Below, piece by piece: positions 1 to 10,163 of a DNA stretch of 64,000 bases. Source of the DNA: Allium sativum (Eukaryota > Streptophyta > Magnoliopsida > Asparagales > Amaryllidaceae). The DNA is taken from positions 480,282,861-480,346,860 of the forward strand of contig CM060920.1 of NCBI GenBank assembly GCA_030737875.1. The letters are read 5' to 3'. The position numbers and the translations under genes are program-made. A model generated the notes under the pieces. That model was not told the origin of the DNA and made no database searches. It saw nothing but the letters and a program-made list of their open reading frames with translations. How positions within the stretch are numbered: the stretch's first letter is position 1; the number at the start of each line of letters is the position of its first letter.

Positions 1-2662
1 TATGGTCTAAATTAACCTAATCATCTATAAAAAGACCCCTAGACCTAGCCGAAACCCCCATTAATCATTCCTACAACTAAATGCTGCCCAAATGTTTCTT
101 GATCATGGCCTCCATCTTCATATCATGGCCTCCATCCTCTTCATGAAAGTTTGAGTGTCCTAAGCTAGTAAAAGAGCCACCTTTCTTCATCAAAACAAGG
201 ATATTTCTTCATACAAATCAAAGGAGCTTATTGTTTCTCAAGTCAACTTGGAGCTTGTATTCATTTGGGGTTTTTAGAGTTGCTAGTGGCTTCGTCTCAA
301 TCTTATTTTATATTTACTCTAGTCTTCATAGCATTGTAAGCCCTATACTACTCTTAGATTCTAACTATGAAGTTAAATATGACATGTTGCAAGTTTGAGT
401 TTGGGCCTAAGTATGATTTGTGCTTTGATTCTATCATGTTATGCATAGATGCAAGTTTGTAAAGATGTCACCTTGACCTTGTGCATAGAAAACTTTGTGC
501 TTTGATTCTATCATGTTATGCATAGATTTATCCTATGCATGTTTGTAAAACTATCACCTTGACTTTGTGCATAGGAAGCTATGACCTTTGATTTGGAATG
601 TTGCATTATGCAACATGAGAACTCTCATAACCTTCATGATAACTTGCATATAATGTTATATGCGAACTTCTAGCCACCATCCTATGTCATTTATGATCAT
701 GTTTCACCTATTTGCTTAAGTTGATATTATGCATGTTTTGAGGCCCATGATGTGATATGCAAGCTTATGAACATATTTATGCCTCATATGCCACCATGTT
801 TAACTTGTGGCCAAACCTTAACTCTTCATGTTCCTTAGTATGCTTGTGGCCAAATCATCTTAATGATATTATGCATGCTAGTGGCAAAATCACCCTTATG
901 CTATTTGGTATGTTTGAGGCCAAGTCACCTTTTATGCTATCATACATGTCGAGGCCATATGCTAGTATGTTGAACCCCTTTTGGCCTCAAATATCACCAT
1001 GTTTGACTTGTGATAGACATTGCCACCTTATGCCCACCTTGTCATATAGTTATGTTCCCTCTTTGATCTATTTGCGTTGATGCGAATTTACGTGCGATGG
1101 GAATGCGTTATGGGTAGTGGGGCAAAATTGAATAACATGAACATGATTTTGAAATATGACATGAACATTGACTTGTGATTATGATAATGGACATGACACT
1201 TAGAAAATATGAGTGTGGCCAACTCGAGGTTGGGTTGAGTTTGTAGCATAAATCTACCCGGAACCGACCGGCTTAACTAGTGGCTACAAGCAATAGGACC
1301 CAATGTGAGTAGTTGGTCATGTCGCACTTAAAACCCGAGGTTAGACTAGGTTGTGGTGTAAAGCTACCCGGACCCGCCCGGCTTAACTAGTAACCACAAC
1401 AAAGTCTAATGTGAGAGGTTGGGGTGCATTAAGATAATAAATGCCACATGATAGGGTTAAGTCATGGACCACTTGAATATACTTAACCACATGAACATGA
1501 TGGGTTGATAGGGTTAAGTCAACATGGACACACTTAACCAACCCAATGCTTAGTTGGATAGGGTTAAGTCGTGAACCTTTTTAGGAACACTTAACCAACT
1601 TGATACATGGTTTGGATGGGGTTAACCACACTTAACCCACTAGAAAACCCTAGTTACGCGGTCCTTCTCAGCAGTAACCCACTAGGGAGTATCGGATACC
1701 CTAGGGACTAGGCTAGGGTGGGGCACGATTACTGGGCTGGAGTGTAAGCGACCAAAAAGACGGCAAAAGTGGGTGCGCCATAGTAGATTCCGACGGACCA
1801 TGGTCGTGCACATTGTCCGGGGATGAAAGACAGACTTGGGCACCAGTAGGTTTTGACTGTGCGTGCTTGTTTCGTGTCAGTGGTTGACACCCTAGGGCCG
1901 GGTACACCCTAGGGTGGACCTAGCACAGTCGACTACATTTCATGTTTGGACCGTATGACACCGATACACGACGAGTTAGGCTGATAGGGAGCCGATCGAC
2001 TAGACCGAGTAGTTGGACCTTGATTTAGGTCATCTCATGGGTTTGGGCCAGCTTTGGGCCAAGGGATCATTTCTTGTTTATACTTGACATGGATTGGGAT
2101 ACTAGTACACACCTGGTGCAACTTAACCTTGTATATGCGATGCCACACTTGATCTATCTTGTTATGCCAGTTATCACCCTACATCTCATCTCTGTTTTAC
2201 ATGTTCAGTTAACTTTATTAGTTTTTTTACTAATAGTAGATAGGACTTACCGGTCTTTTTGACTGACCCGTTTTCTTTCGCCTCTTTTCTTCTGTTCCCC
2301 CCCCCTCAGGTTTACAGGGTGGAAACACTGTTACTTAGCTGGATCTTTTGCTGCTTTTCTGGATAGCTCACGTATGGTTTGAGCATGCTATGGCCTTATG
2401 CTACTTTGGGGATAGTTACCTTATGTTTCTTTTTCAGTTTTTAGTTGATGTTTCTAGACTATGTTTTGTGGAAAATAATGACCAAGTACTTTGATGTAAC
2501 TTGACTATGGTTTTGAAATGTTAGTTTTATCCGCTGCTTTATTTACTCTGTTTTACTTATATGTTCTGTCTTGTCATATCTGCATGCATGTTTATCTCGT
2601 TTAACGCCCCTCCAAAGCTAGTGTCCTTGCAAGAGTGGCACTGGCGGAGGTGGGGTGTTACA
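1..2662 (+). repeat. R1 5' LTR (truncated by the window edge)
   Basis: It matches 7178-9839 almost base for base and ends ..GGTGTTACA just before the PBS. It carries a TATA box at 25-34. Downstream lie a two-copy repeat of about 110 bp (1221-1437) and four degenerate copies of a GATAGGGTTAAGTC-bearing unit (about 1450-1640). The small open frames inside it recur in the other LTR and have no recognisable protein character. Confidence 0.93.
25..34 (+). promoter_or_regulatory. TATA box of R1 5' LTR
   Basis: CTATAAAAAG followed by ACCCCTAGACC has the form of a plant TATA box at the U3/R boundary. The same sequence sits at 7202-7211 in the other LTR. Transcription should start about 30 bp downstream. 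Confidence 0.6.
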
Positions 2663-2664
2663 TT

Positions 2665-2676
2665 TGGTATCAGAGC
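2665..2676 (+). other. R1 primer-binding site (tRNA-iMet type)
   Basis: TGGTATCAGAGC lies two bases after the LTR end (TGTTACA at 2662). It is the standard initiator tRNA-Met complement used by plant Ty3/gypsy elements, and it fixes the element's orientation and the 5' LTR end. Confidence 0.95.
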
Positions 2677-2856
2677 ATAAGGTTTACAAGGTCTGAGCAA
2701 AAGGTTTTTTTTAAAACTTACCTTTTGAAAAACTATTTTCAAAACCAATTAAGTATTTTCCAAGAAAAGTCTAGTTATTTTAAAAGGCTATTCCCCAAAA
2801 GCCATTAGCACTATCCTTCGTTTCCTCGTTCTAAATCTATCTTTTCCTTTTTCAGT

Positions 2857-4539
2857 ATGGCCGATTTTAACCTTCCCGAGGGAGTGACCATTCCCGGATG
2901 GTTCCGGAGGTACTTGGAAGCTAGGGCCAACAATGTGGGCCCAGCAACCACTCCCACCGTAACTGAGGTTCCTCCTCCTCCTCCTCAGCATACACAAGCG
3001 GATTTCGCGGAGCTTTGTAAAGACTTTAAGGCGATGGGTTGCAAGAATTTTGTCGGAACGGAGACTTCTGTGGAGGCAAGAAACTGGTTAAAGGAAACTG
3101 AAGACCTCTTTGCTATCTTTGATGTGGAAGATCGTAGGAAAGTTCTGTTGGCGGTATGGCTATTGAAAGGGGAAGCTGCTCATTGGTGGGTAGTCACCAC
3201 CACTACTAGACCAATTGAGACTTGGGATGAGTTTAGGAGAAGGTTTGGACTAAGGTTTTTATCATCAGCAGAAGAGAACCTTCAGCTGGAGAGGCTCCTA
3301 TCACTAAAGCAAGGGGACATGACCGTTAGGGAATATGTGGATAAGTTTAATCAACTTGCTCGGTTCGGTTTAGACTTGGTTAACACAGCTCAGAAAAAGG
3401 CCCTACGCTTTGCTCTAGGATTGAACGAGCCATTACGCAGTTTGGCCATGACTCATATACCCATGGGGGCGACCTTCGAAAATTTGGTGAATACGGCCCT
3501 ACTTCAAGAGGAAGATAAGAGTGACAAGAAGAAGGTCAAGGCAAATAAGTCTCAAGGAAAGAAGATAGACTCCGGGAAAGGAGGAAAGAACGACAACACG
3601 TCAAGTAAGAAGAGGAAATGCAACTTTTGTGGGATCAAGGGGCATCTGGCCAAGGATTGCAGGAAGAAGAAGAGGAAGTTAGACGAGTGTTTTCACTGTG
3701 GAGAGCCTGGACATCTTAGCAAGGATTTCCCCAAGAAGCAAGGGCAGAATCAGCATGCAGGACCTTCTGGAGGGCAAGTGCATGCTCTCAACGCTGCTCC
3801 ATCTCAGGACCGAGGTAGTATTTCTGTAGAAAGTCTTGTTTATATTTCTGATTATCCTGTTCGCACCTTATTTGATTCTGGCGCATCGCATAGTTTTATT
3901 TCTTCTGATCTTGTTGAAAGTTTGCACCTAAGTACTAGTCTAGTTGAGGATCCCGTTAGTGTTTCAAATCCAATTGGGGGTTCCGCCCATCTATCTATGA
4001 TTTGTGTGGATTTGAAGATTTCTGTCTTGACTGTAGAATTCACGTGTAATGCTTATGTTCTCGGGTTCACGGGATACGGGTTGATTTTGGGCATGGATTG
4101 GTTGTCCAGTTATGGAGCCATCCTCGATTGTGAGCATAGGGTGGTGAGGCTCATGACTCGCCTCGGTAATACCCTAGAAATTTCTTATAACCCTAGAAGT
4201 CCCGTCATGTTATGTTATCTTGAATCTCTTGACTCGTCCATCGATGATCTGCAATCTGTAAGGGTGGTCCGAGACTATCCTGATGTCTTTGAAGAAGTTA
4301 AGGGGTTACCCCCTAAACGAGAGATAGATTTCCGCATTTATCTAGTCGATAATGCCAAGCCAGTATCATTACCCGTTAGGCACATGGCCCCACGTGAAAG
4401 AAGGGAGCTCAGTAAGCAAATCAAGGAGCTGCTTGAAATTTTTTTATTAGGCGAAGCATTTCTGAATGGGGTGCTCCTGTGGTATTCGCTACTAAGGCGG
4501 ATGGTTCGCTTCGTCTATGTGTTGATTATCGAGAATTGA
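2857..4539 (+). CDS. gag-pro: R1 Gag and aspartic protease, open for 560 codons
   Basis: This frame supplies the capsid and nucleocapsid protein and the protease of R1. The retrotransposon gag domain covers about residues 60-215 and includes the hallmark [12 protein letters not shown] and LKGEAAHWW motifs. Two CCHC knuckles follow. The first ([14 protein letters not shown], from residue 255) is intact. In the second (from residue 278) the final Cys is Phe. The protease follows with its catalytic LFDSGASHS (Asp about residue 340) and the GLILGMDWL flap-end motif. The frame runs into the start of the RT linker ([10 protein letters not shown]) and then leaves the pol frame through an apparent 1-bp deletion at about 4436-4447, so its last 30 or so residues are frameshifted. 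The start is the first ATG after the leader, and the pyrimidine-rich stretch before it matches the same position in F. Confidence 0.9.
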   Translation: MADFNLPEGVTIPGWFRRYLEARANNVGPATTPTVTEVPPPPPQHTQADFAELCKDFKAMGCKNFVGTETSVEARNWLKETEDLFAIFDVEDRRKVLLAVWLLKGEAAHWWVVTTTTRPIETWDEFRRRFGLRFLSSAEENLQLERLLSLKQGDMTVREYVDKFNQLARFGLDLVNTAQKKALRFALGLNEPLRSLAMTHIPMGATFENLVNTALLQEEDKSDKKKVKANKSQGKKIDSGKGGKNDNTSSKKRKCNFCGIKGHLAKDCRKKKRKLDECFHCGEPGHLSKDFPKKQGQNQHAGPSGGQVHALNAAPSQDRGSISVESLVYISDYPVRTLFDSGASHSFISSDLVESLHLSTSLVEDPVSVSNPIGGSAHLSMICVDLKISVLTVEFTCNAYVLGFTGYGLILGMDWLSSYGAILDCEHRVVRLMTRLGNTLEISYNPRSPVMLCYLESLDSSIDDLQSVRVVRDYPDVFEEVKGLPPKREIDFRIYLVDNAKPVSLPVRHMAPRERRELSKQIKELLEIFLLGEAFLNGVLLWYSLLRRMVRFVYVLIIEN

Positions 4540-5504
4540 ACAAGTTGACAAAGAAGAATAGGCACCGTTTACCGAGGATTGATGATCTCTTTGACCAGCT
4601 TGTTGGTGCTTCTGTTTTCTCTCAGCTTGATCTAGCCACCGAATTCCATCAGCTTAGAGTGGCTGAGGATAGCATTGATAAGACTGCGTTTAGGACTCCA
4701 GATGGATTCTTTGAATGGCTTGTTATGCCATTCGGTTTGACTAATGCACCCGCATACTTCGTGGACTTGATGAGTAGGGTGTTTCGGGAGTTCCTTAACA
4801 AGTTTGTGGTCGTTTTCATGGATGATATTCTGATCTTCTCAAAGGACGAGGAAGAGCATGCTGCACATCTCAAGGAAGTTAGGGATATGCTTAGAGCGCA
4901 TCAGTTGAAAGCCAAGTTCTCCAAATGCCATTTCTGGAGAAGGGAAGTTCGGTTACTTGGGCACATAGTTCCTAAGCAAAGTATAACTGTGGATCCCGCG
5001 AAAGTGGGTGTAGTTCAAGACTGGAGAGCTCCTAGGAACGCAACCGAAGTAAGAAGATTTCTCGGTCTTGCAAGGTTTTATAGGAAGTTCATCAGGGACT
5101 TCGCTAAGATTTCAGCTCCTCTTACTAAGTTGACGAAAAAGGACTTAGCCTTTGAATGGGCATTGGAGTGTGAGCCTGCTTTTCAAAAGCTTAAGAGGAC
5201 TCTTACCACAGCACCAGTTTTAGCTTTACCCGATGGAGGCAAGATGTTTACCGTGTACACCGATGCATGTGGTACTGGGTTAGGTGCTGTTCTAATGCAA
5301 GAGGGAAGAGTAATATGTTATGGGGTTAGGCAACTCAAAGTTTATGGGAAGAACTACCCCACGCATGATTTGGAGTCGGCGGCGATCGTCTTCGCGCTTA
5401 AATCATGGCACCATTATCTTTTGGGCAAGAGATTCGAGTTATATACGGATCACAAGTCACTCAAGTATCTCTTCTCGAAAAAGGATGTCTATGCTAAGTG
5501 TTGA
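4447..5504 (+). pseudogene. pol: R1 reverse transcriptase and RNase H, frameshifted and truncated
   Basis: This continues pol in the next frame after the 1-bp loss near 4440; an in-frame ATG occurs at 4479. RT motifs are clear: [46 protein letters not shown] and the catalytic FMDD (4815-4826). The connection and thumb carry [15 protein letters not shown]. RNase H keeps YTDA (Asp codon at 5262), the DLE glutamate and YTDHKSL. At about 5487, right after LKYLFSKKD, the homology ends and a stop comes at 5502. The rest of RNase H, integrase and chromodomain are absent. The RT core looks undamaged, so the main defects are the frameshift and the missing integrase. Confidence 0.9.
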
Positions 5505-5710
5505 GTTTGGAAGTAGGGATTATGTTTTTGGGCTTTGGGTTGATTCTAGGGATGAAGTGGTTATCCAGTAAGGGTACCATCCTCGGTTTTGAAAGAGGGG
5601 TAGTTAGACTCTTGACTTGCCTTGGTAATACCCTCGAAGTCTCGCGTAACCTTTAGAGTTCTGTCAGGATTGGTTACCTAGAATCTTTTGACCCATTTAT
5701 TGGAAATTAA
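5487..5710 (+). pseudogene. Second, diverged protease-region fragment in place of integrase (R1)
   Basis: This stretch aligns with R1's own protease tail at about 4022-4260. Shared landmarks include GTTGAGTTTG..TATGTTTTTGGG, GGTTGATTCTAGGGATGAAGTGG, ACCATCCTCGG and CTTGCCTTGGTAATACCCTCGAAG. It is diverged well beyond the LTR difference, has stops, and in places is nearer to the protease of F. It therefore came from a related element and not from a simple duplication. It joins the truncated RNase H directly at about 5487. Confidence 0.8.
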
Positions 5711-6686
5711 TGATCTATTCGATTAGTGTTCGCGGATGGTTCATAGAAATCATGTTAATAAGTGCATTTGGCCACATGGATTGGTATTTATTTCCAAAGG
5801 AAAGTTCTTCTATGTGGAATACCTTACAGTGAATTTTGGGAAAGCTTGCATGAAGTCATGAGTATACAGTTAAGTTAAGAACCGAGCATGCTAGAAAGAA
5901 AAAAAATAAGTGAAAGTGAAATGAGAAGCGACAGTGAAATGAGTTCTAACTCACATTTCTGAAGTAGGAATTAGGAAGCTACGGAATTGAAAGGTTAAAA
6001 GCGGTCAAAGCACAATGGAATTAAGTTCTTAGAAGGTTGAAGACTAGATACACGCATCATATATCTTTTTAGGAGTATATCCTTGATCCCTGTTTTTCCG
6101 TGGAGCTTACTTGTATACTATCTTCTCGATCTCTTTTCCTAATTAGCATATCTTTCTTTTGCTATCCATGTTTACCTTGTTTATCTTGTTATCTCGTAAT
6201 CGTGTCATGAGAACCTTAGGTAGAAACCCTTTGGATGAAACATGTATTTGAAACATGCTATGCTTGATGTTTGCAAGTGTTTGCAAGTGGATACTCGTGG
6301 ATGCATGATACACATTAGGCACTAAGATCGGGTCACACACTTTCATATTGCATATGCATGAGTGTTTATGCTTATTCATGGATGAAACTTGTTATGCTAT
6401 CACGTGGATGTTGCATATGGATGGATCTTATGTGCACTCATGTAGAGATTATAAGTTATGTTAGGAATTTGCATACATATGGACTCATTTCACTAACATA
6501 CTTTGCATTAAGGAGGTTTACTAAATCAGTAACCGCCTGATTTTTGCATTAGATAAGTACATATACACACACCTTTGCATATGTTCATACAACATTTAGA
6601 ATCTTTTAAGGACAATGATTACTTGTGGATGATGTTTTGAGTAGATGGATGATGGATGGTAGGATACGTTCTTCCTAACTTGAAGA
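5711..6686 (+). other. R1 3' untranslated and unassigned internal sequence
   Basis: I find no coding sequence here. The part from about 6205 to 6686 aligns with the 3' untranslated region of F (minus strand, about 30830-30345), including the run of GTTTGCAAGTGG and the CACATTAGGCACTA-like stretch. The part from 5711 to about 6200 has no match I can see elsewhere in the window. Confidence 0.6.
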
Positions 6687-6719
6687 TTTCGGGGACGAAA
6701 TCCTTTAAGGTGGGGAGGA
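6687..6719 (+). other. R1 conserved pre-LTR box and polypurine tract
   Basis: TTCGGGGACGAAATCC is followed by the polypurine tract AAGGTGGGGAGGA, which abuts the LTR start TGTAACAACCC at 6720. The same two-part arrangement occurs before the 3' LTR of E, and in reverse complement in F, B and A. Confidence 0.85.
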
Positions 6720-6974
6720 TGTAACAACCCGTATTTTTGAATAACATGTTATAACATAAATCAAGGCAGAATTAAATGTTAAAATCTGAATCAAGGGAAA
6801 CGGACTGTGCCATTGCGTTCGTGTCGGAAAAATATGCGAAATAGAGTCCGAGTTTTCGAAAAACGGAGTCCGTATGACCAAGTTATGGCCCAATGAAGTT
6901 TTCAGAAAGTTCCAAGCCCGAAAACAGTTTTTCAGCCAAATCAAGATAGGCGGGAATTCTCCCGCCCCAGGCAG

Positions 6975-7082
6975 GGTCGACACAGGGGTCGACACCCCTG
7001 TCGACCCCCCCAATGGGTCGACCCCCCTGTCGACCCAGGGGTCGACACCCATGTCGACCCAGGGGTCGACCCCCCCTGTCGG
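6975..7082 (+). repeat. GTCGAC palindrome cluster in R1 U3
   Basis: About seven GTCGAC hexamers occur in little more than 100 bp, most within GGGGTCGACAC or TGTCGACCC. The cluster ends about 120 bp upstream of the TATA box. It is strongly CpG- and C-rich against an A/T-rich background and could fold into nested hairpins. The matching part of the 5' LTR lies before the window. Confidence 0.85.
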
Positions 7083-7201
7083 ACCAGTTTTCCTGGTGCA
7101 CCAATTGTGACATGCTGAGTCTTGTTCCAGAAGTTTCTGACGGGATTGACGGACCTGATGTGTTTTAGGGTTAATCCTATGGTCTAAATTAACCTAATCA
7201 T

Positions 7202-7211
7202 CTATAAAAAG
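7202..7211 (+). promoter_or_regulatory. TATA box of R1 3' LTR
   Basis: CTATAAAAAG is identical to the copy at 25-34. In this LTR it would drive transcription out into the flanking DNA (element C). Confidence 0.55.
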
Positions 7212-9839
7212 ACCCCTAGACCTAGCCTAAACCCCCATTAATCATTCCTACAACTAAATGCTGCCCAAATGTTTCTTGGTCATGGCCTCCATCTTCATAT
7301 CATGGCCTCCATCCTCTTCATGAAAGTTTGAGTGTCCTAAGCTAGTAAAAGAGCCACCTTTCTTCATCAAAACAAGGATATTTCTTCATACAAATCAAAG
7401 GAGCTTATTGTTTCTCAAGTCAACTTGGAGCTTGTATTCATTTGGGGTTTTTAGAGTTGCTAGTGGCTTCGTCTCAATCTTATTTTATATTTACTCTAGT
7501 CTTCGTAGCATTGTAAGCCCTATACTACTCTTAGATTCTAACTATGAAGTTAAATATGACATGTTGCAAGTTTGAGTTTGGGCCTAAGTATGATTTGTGC
7601 TTTGATTCTATCATGTTATGCATAGATGCAAGTTTGTAAAGATGTCACCTTGACCTTGTGCATAGAAAACTTTGTGCTTTGATTCTATCATGTTATGCAT
7701 AGATTTATCCTATGCATGTTTGTAAAACTATCACCTTGACTTTGTGCATAGGAAGCTATGACCTTTGATTTGGAATGTTGCATTATGCAACATGAGAACT
7801 CTCATAACCTTCATGATAACTTGCATATAATGTTATATGCGAACTTCTATCCACCATCCTATGTCATTTATGATCATGTTTCACCTATTTGCTTAAGTTG
7901 ATATTATGCATGTTTTGAGGCCCATGATGTGATATGCAAGCTTATGAACATATTTATGCCTCATATGCCACCATGTTTAACTTGTGGCCAAACCTTAACT
8001 CTTCATGTTCCTTAGTATGCTTGTGGCCAAATCATCTTAATGATATTATGCATGCTAGTGGCCAAATCACCCTTATGCTATTTGGTATGTTTGAGGCCAA
8101 GTCACCTTTTATGCTATCATACATGTTGAGGCCATATGCTAGTATGTTGAACCCCTTTTGGCCTCAAATATCACCATGTTTGACTTGTGATAGACTTTGC
8201 CACCTTATGCCCACCTTGTCATATAGTTATGTTCCCTCTTTGATCTATTTGCGTTGATGCGAATTTACGTGCAATGGGAATGCGTTATGGGTAGTGGGGC
8301 AAACTTGAATAACATGAACATGATTTTGAAATATGACATGAACATTGACTTGTGATTATGATAATGGACATGACACTTAGAAAATATGAGTGTTGCCAAC
8401 TCGAGGTTGGGTTGAGTTTGTAGCATAAATCTACCTGGAACCGACCGGCTTAACTAGTGGCTACAAGCAATAGGACCCAATGTGAGTAGTTGGTCATGTC
8501 GCACTTAAAACCCGAGGTTAGACTAGGTTGTGGTGTAAAGCTACCCGGACCCGCCCGGCTTAACTAGTAACCACAACAAAGTCTAATGTGAGAGGTTGGG
8601 GTGCATTAAGATAATAAATGCCACATGATAGGGTTAAGTCATGGACCACTTGAATATACTTAACCACATGAACATGATGGGTTGATAGGGTTAAGTCAAC
8701 ATGGACACACTTAACCAACCCAATGCTTAGTTGGATAGGGTTAAGTCGTGAACCTTTTTAGGAACACTTAACCAACTTGATACATGGTTTGGATGGGGTT
8801 AACCACACTTAACCCACTAGAAAACCCTAGTTACGCGGTCCTTCTCAGTAGTAACCCTCTAGGGAGTATCGGATACCCTAGGGACTAGGCTAGGGTGGGG
8901 CACGATTACTGGGCTGGAGTGTAAGCGACCAAAAAGACAGCAAAAGTGGGTGCGCCATAGTAGATTCCGACGGACCATGGTTGTGCACATTGTCCGGGGA
9001 TGAAAGACAGACTTAGGTACCAGTAGGTTTTGACTGTGCGTGCTTGTTTCGTGTCAGTGGTTGACACCCTAGGGCCGGATACACCCTAGGGTGGACCTAG
9101 CACAGTCGACTACATTTCATGTTTGGACCGTATGACACCGATACACGACGAGTTAGGCTGATAGGGAGCCGATCGGCTAGACCGAGTAGTTGGACCTTGA
9201 TTTAGGTCATCTCATGGGTTTGGGCCAGCTTTGGGCCAAGGGATCATTTCTTGTTTATACTTGACATGGATTGGGATACTAGTACACACCTGGTGCAACT
9301 TTACCTTGTATATGCGATGCCACACTTGATCTATCTTGTTATGCCAGTTATCACCCTACATCTCATCTCTGTTTTACATGTTCAGTTAACTTTATTAGTT
9401 TTTATACTAATAGTAGATAGGACTTACCAGTCTTTTTGACTGACCCGTTTTCTTTCGCCTCTTTTCTTCCGTTTCCCCCCCCTCAGGTTTACAGGGTGGA
9501 AACACTGTTACTTAGCTGGATCTTTTGCTGCTTTTCTGGATAGCTCACGTATGGTTTGAGCATGCTATGGCCTTATGCTACTTTGGGGATAGTTACCTTA
9601 TGTTTCTTTTTCAGTTTTTAGTTGATGTTTCTAGACTATGTTTTGTGGAAAATAATGACCAAGTACTTTGATGTAACTTGACTATGGTTTTGAAATGTTA
9701 GTTTTATCCGCTGCTTTATTTACTCTATTTTACTTATATGTTCTGTCTTGTGATATCTGCATGCATGTTTACCTCGTTTAACGCCCCTCCAAAGCTAGTG
9801 TCCTTGCAAGAGTGGCACTGGCGGAGGTGGGGTGTTACA

Positions 9840-10163
9840 ATAATATACTTAACTACGTATAATAAGATAAAGTTTTTGTGTTGGGCTAGTCAAAAGGGGA
9901 GCCGCCGTGGTGGACAGGCGAGTAACCAAGCTGCCTTCGATTTCATCAGGCAGATTTTTTTTTAAAAAATAAGATAAAATTTTCAAAACTAAATTTGTTT
10001 TTAATGAATAATACTCTTCAAACTCATTCTAGGATGCTACTGATCCTATCTCTAACGAGTTATTTTTATAGAATGTTACTAATCCTATCTCTGATGAATT
10101 CTCTCGTTCGATTCTAATGTGTCTTGTTCTCGAGCTCTGTGAACCAAAGCTCCGATACCAAAC
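9840..10163 (-). mobile_element. C: internal stub and primer-binding site
   Basis: This is the only visible internal sequence of element C, cut by the R1 insertion at 9839/9840. On the minus strand it is the leader just after the PBS. The PBS reverse complement GCTCCGATACCA is at 10149-10160, with one change from the usual GCTCTGATACCA. A short duplication of a TACTGATCCTATCTCTAACGA-like unit is seen at about 10038-10105. The same CCTATCTCT..CGAGT landmark occurs before the PBS of B (about 57424-57440), so the two leaders are related. No coding sequence remains. Confidence 0.7.

Larger units (their letters stand above)
1..9839 (+). mobile_element. R1: Ty3/gypsy (Tekay/Del-like chromovirus) LTR retrotransposon, 5' end outside the window
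   Basis: Two direct LTRs bracket a roughly 4.06-kb internal region. The second LTR is complete (6720-9839, 3120 bp). The first matches it at a constant offset of 7177, so about 457 bp of its start lie before the window. A tRNA-Met-type PBS follows the first LTR and a polypurine tract precedes the second. By eye the LTR copies differ at roughly 1% of sites over 2.66 kb, so this is a recent insertion. The internal region encodes gag, protease, RT and RNase H but no integrase, so the copy is defective. The right flank (9840 onward) is internal sequence of element C, the apparent target. Confidence 0.93.
6720..9839 (+). repeat. R1 3' LTR, complete (3120 bp)
   Basis: It starts TGTAACAACCC and ends GGTGTTACA. 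From the 5' side it holds a U3 with a cluster of GTCGAC palindromes (about 6976-7080), a TATA box at 7202-7211, a long A/T-rich leader with degenerate TTGTGGCCAAA repeats (about 7980-8110), a two-copy repeat of about 110 bp (8398-8614) and four GATAGGGTTAAGTC units (about 8627-8817). Confidence 0.95.

Noticed and set aside
757..1080. 107-codon frame, repeated at 7934-8257
   Set aside because: It lies in the R1 LTR leader and recurs only because the LTR is repeated. It has no domain or coding bias, and its sequence is built on degenerate TTGTGGCCAAA repeats.
2788..2997. Minus-strand frame over the gag start
   Set aside because: It is the antisense shadow of the R1 gag frame.
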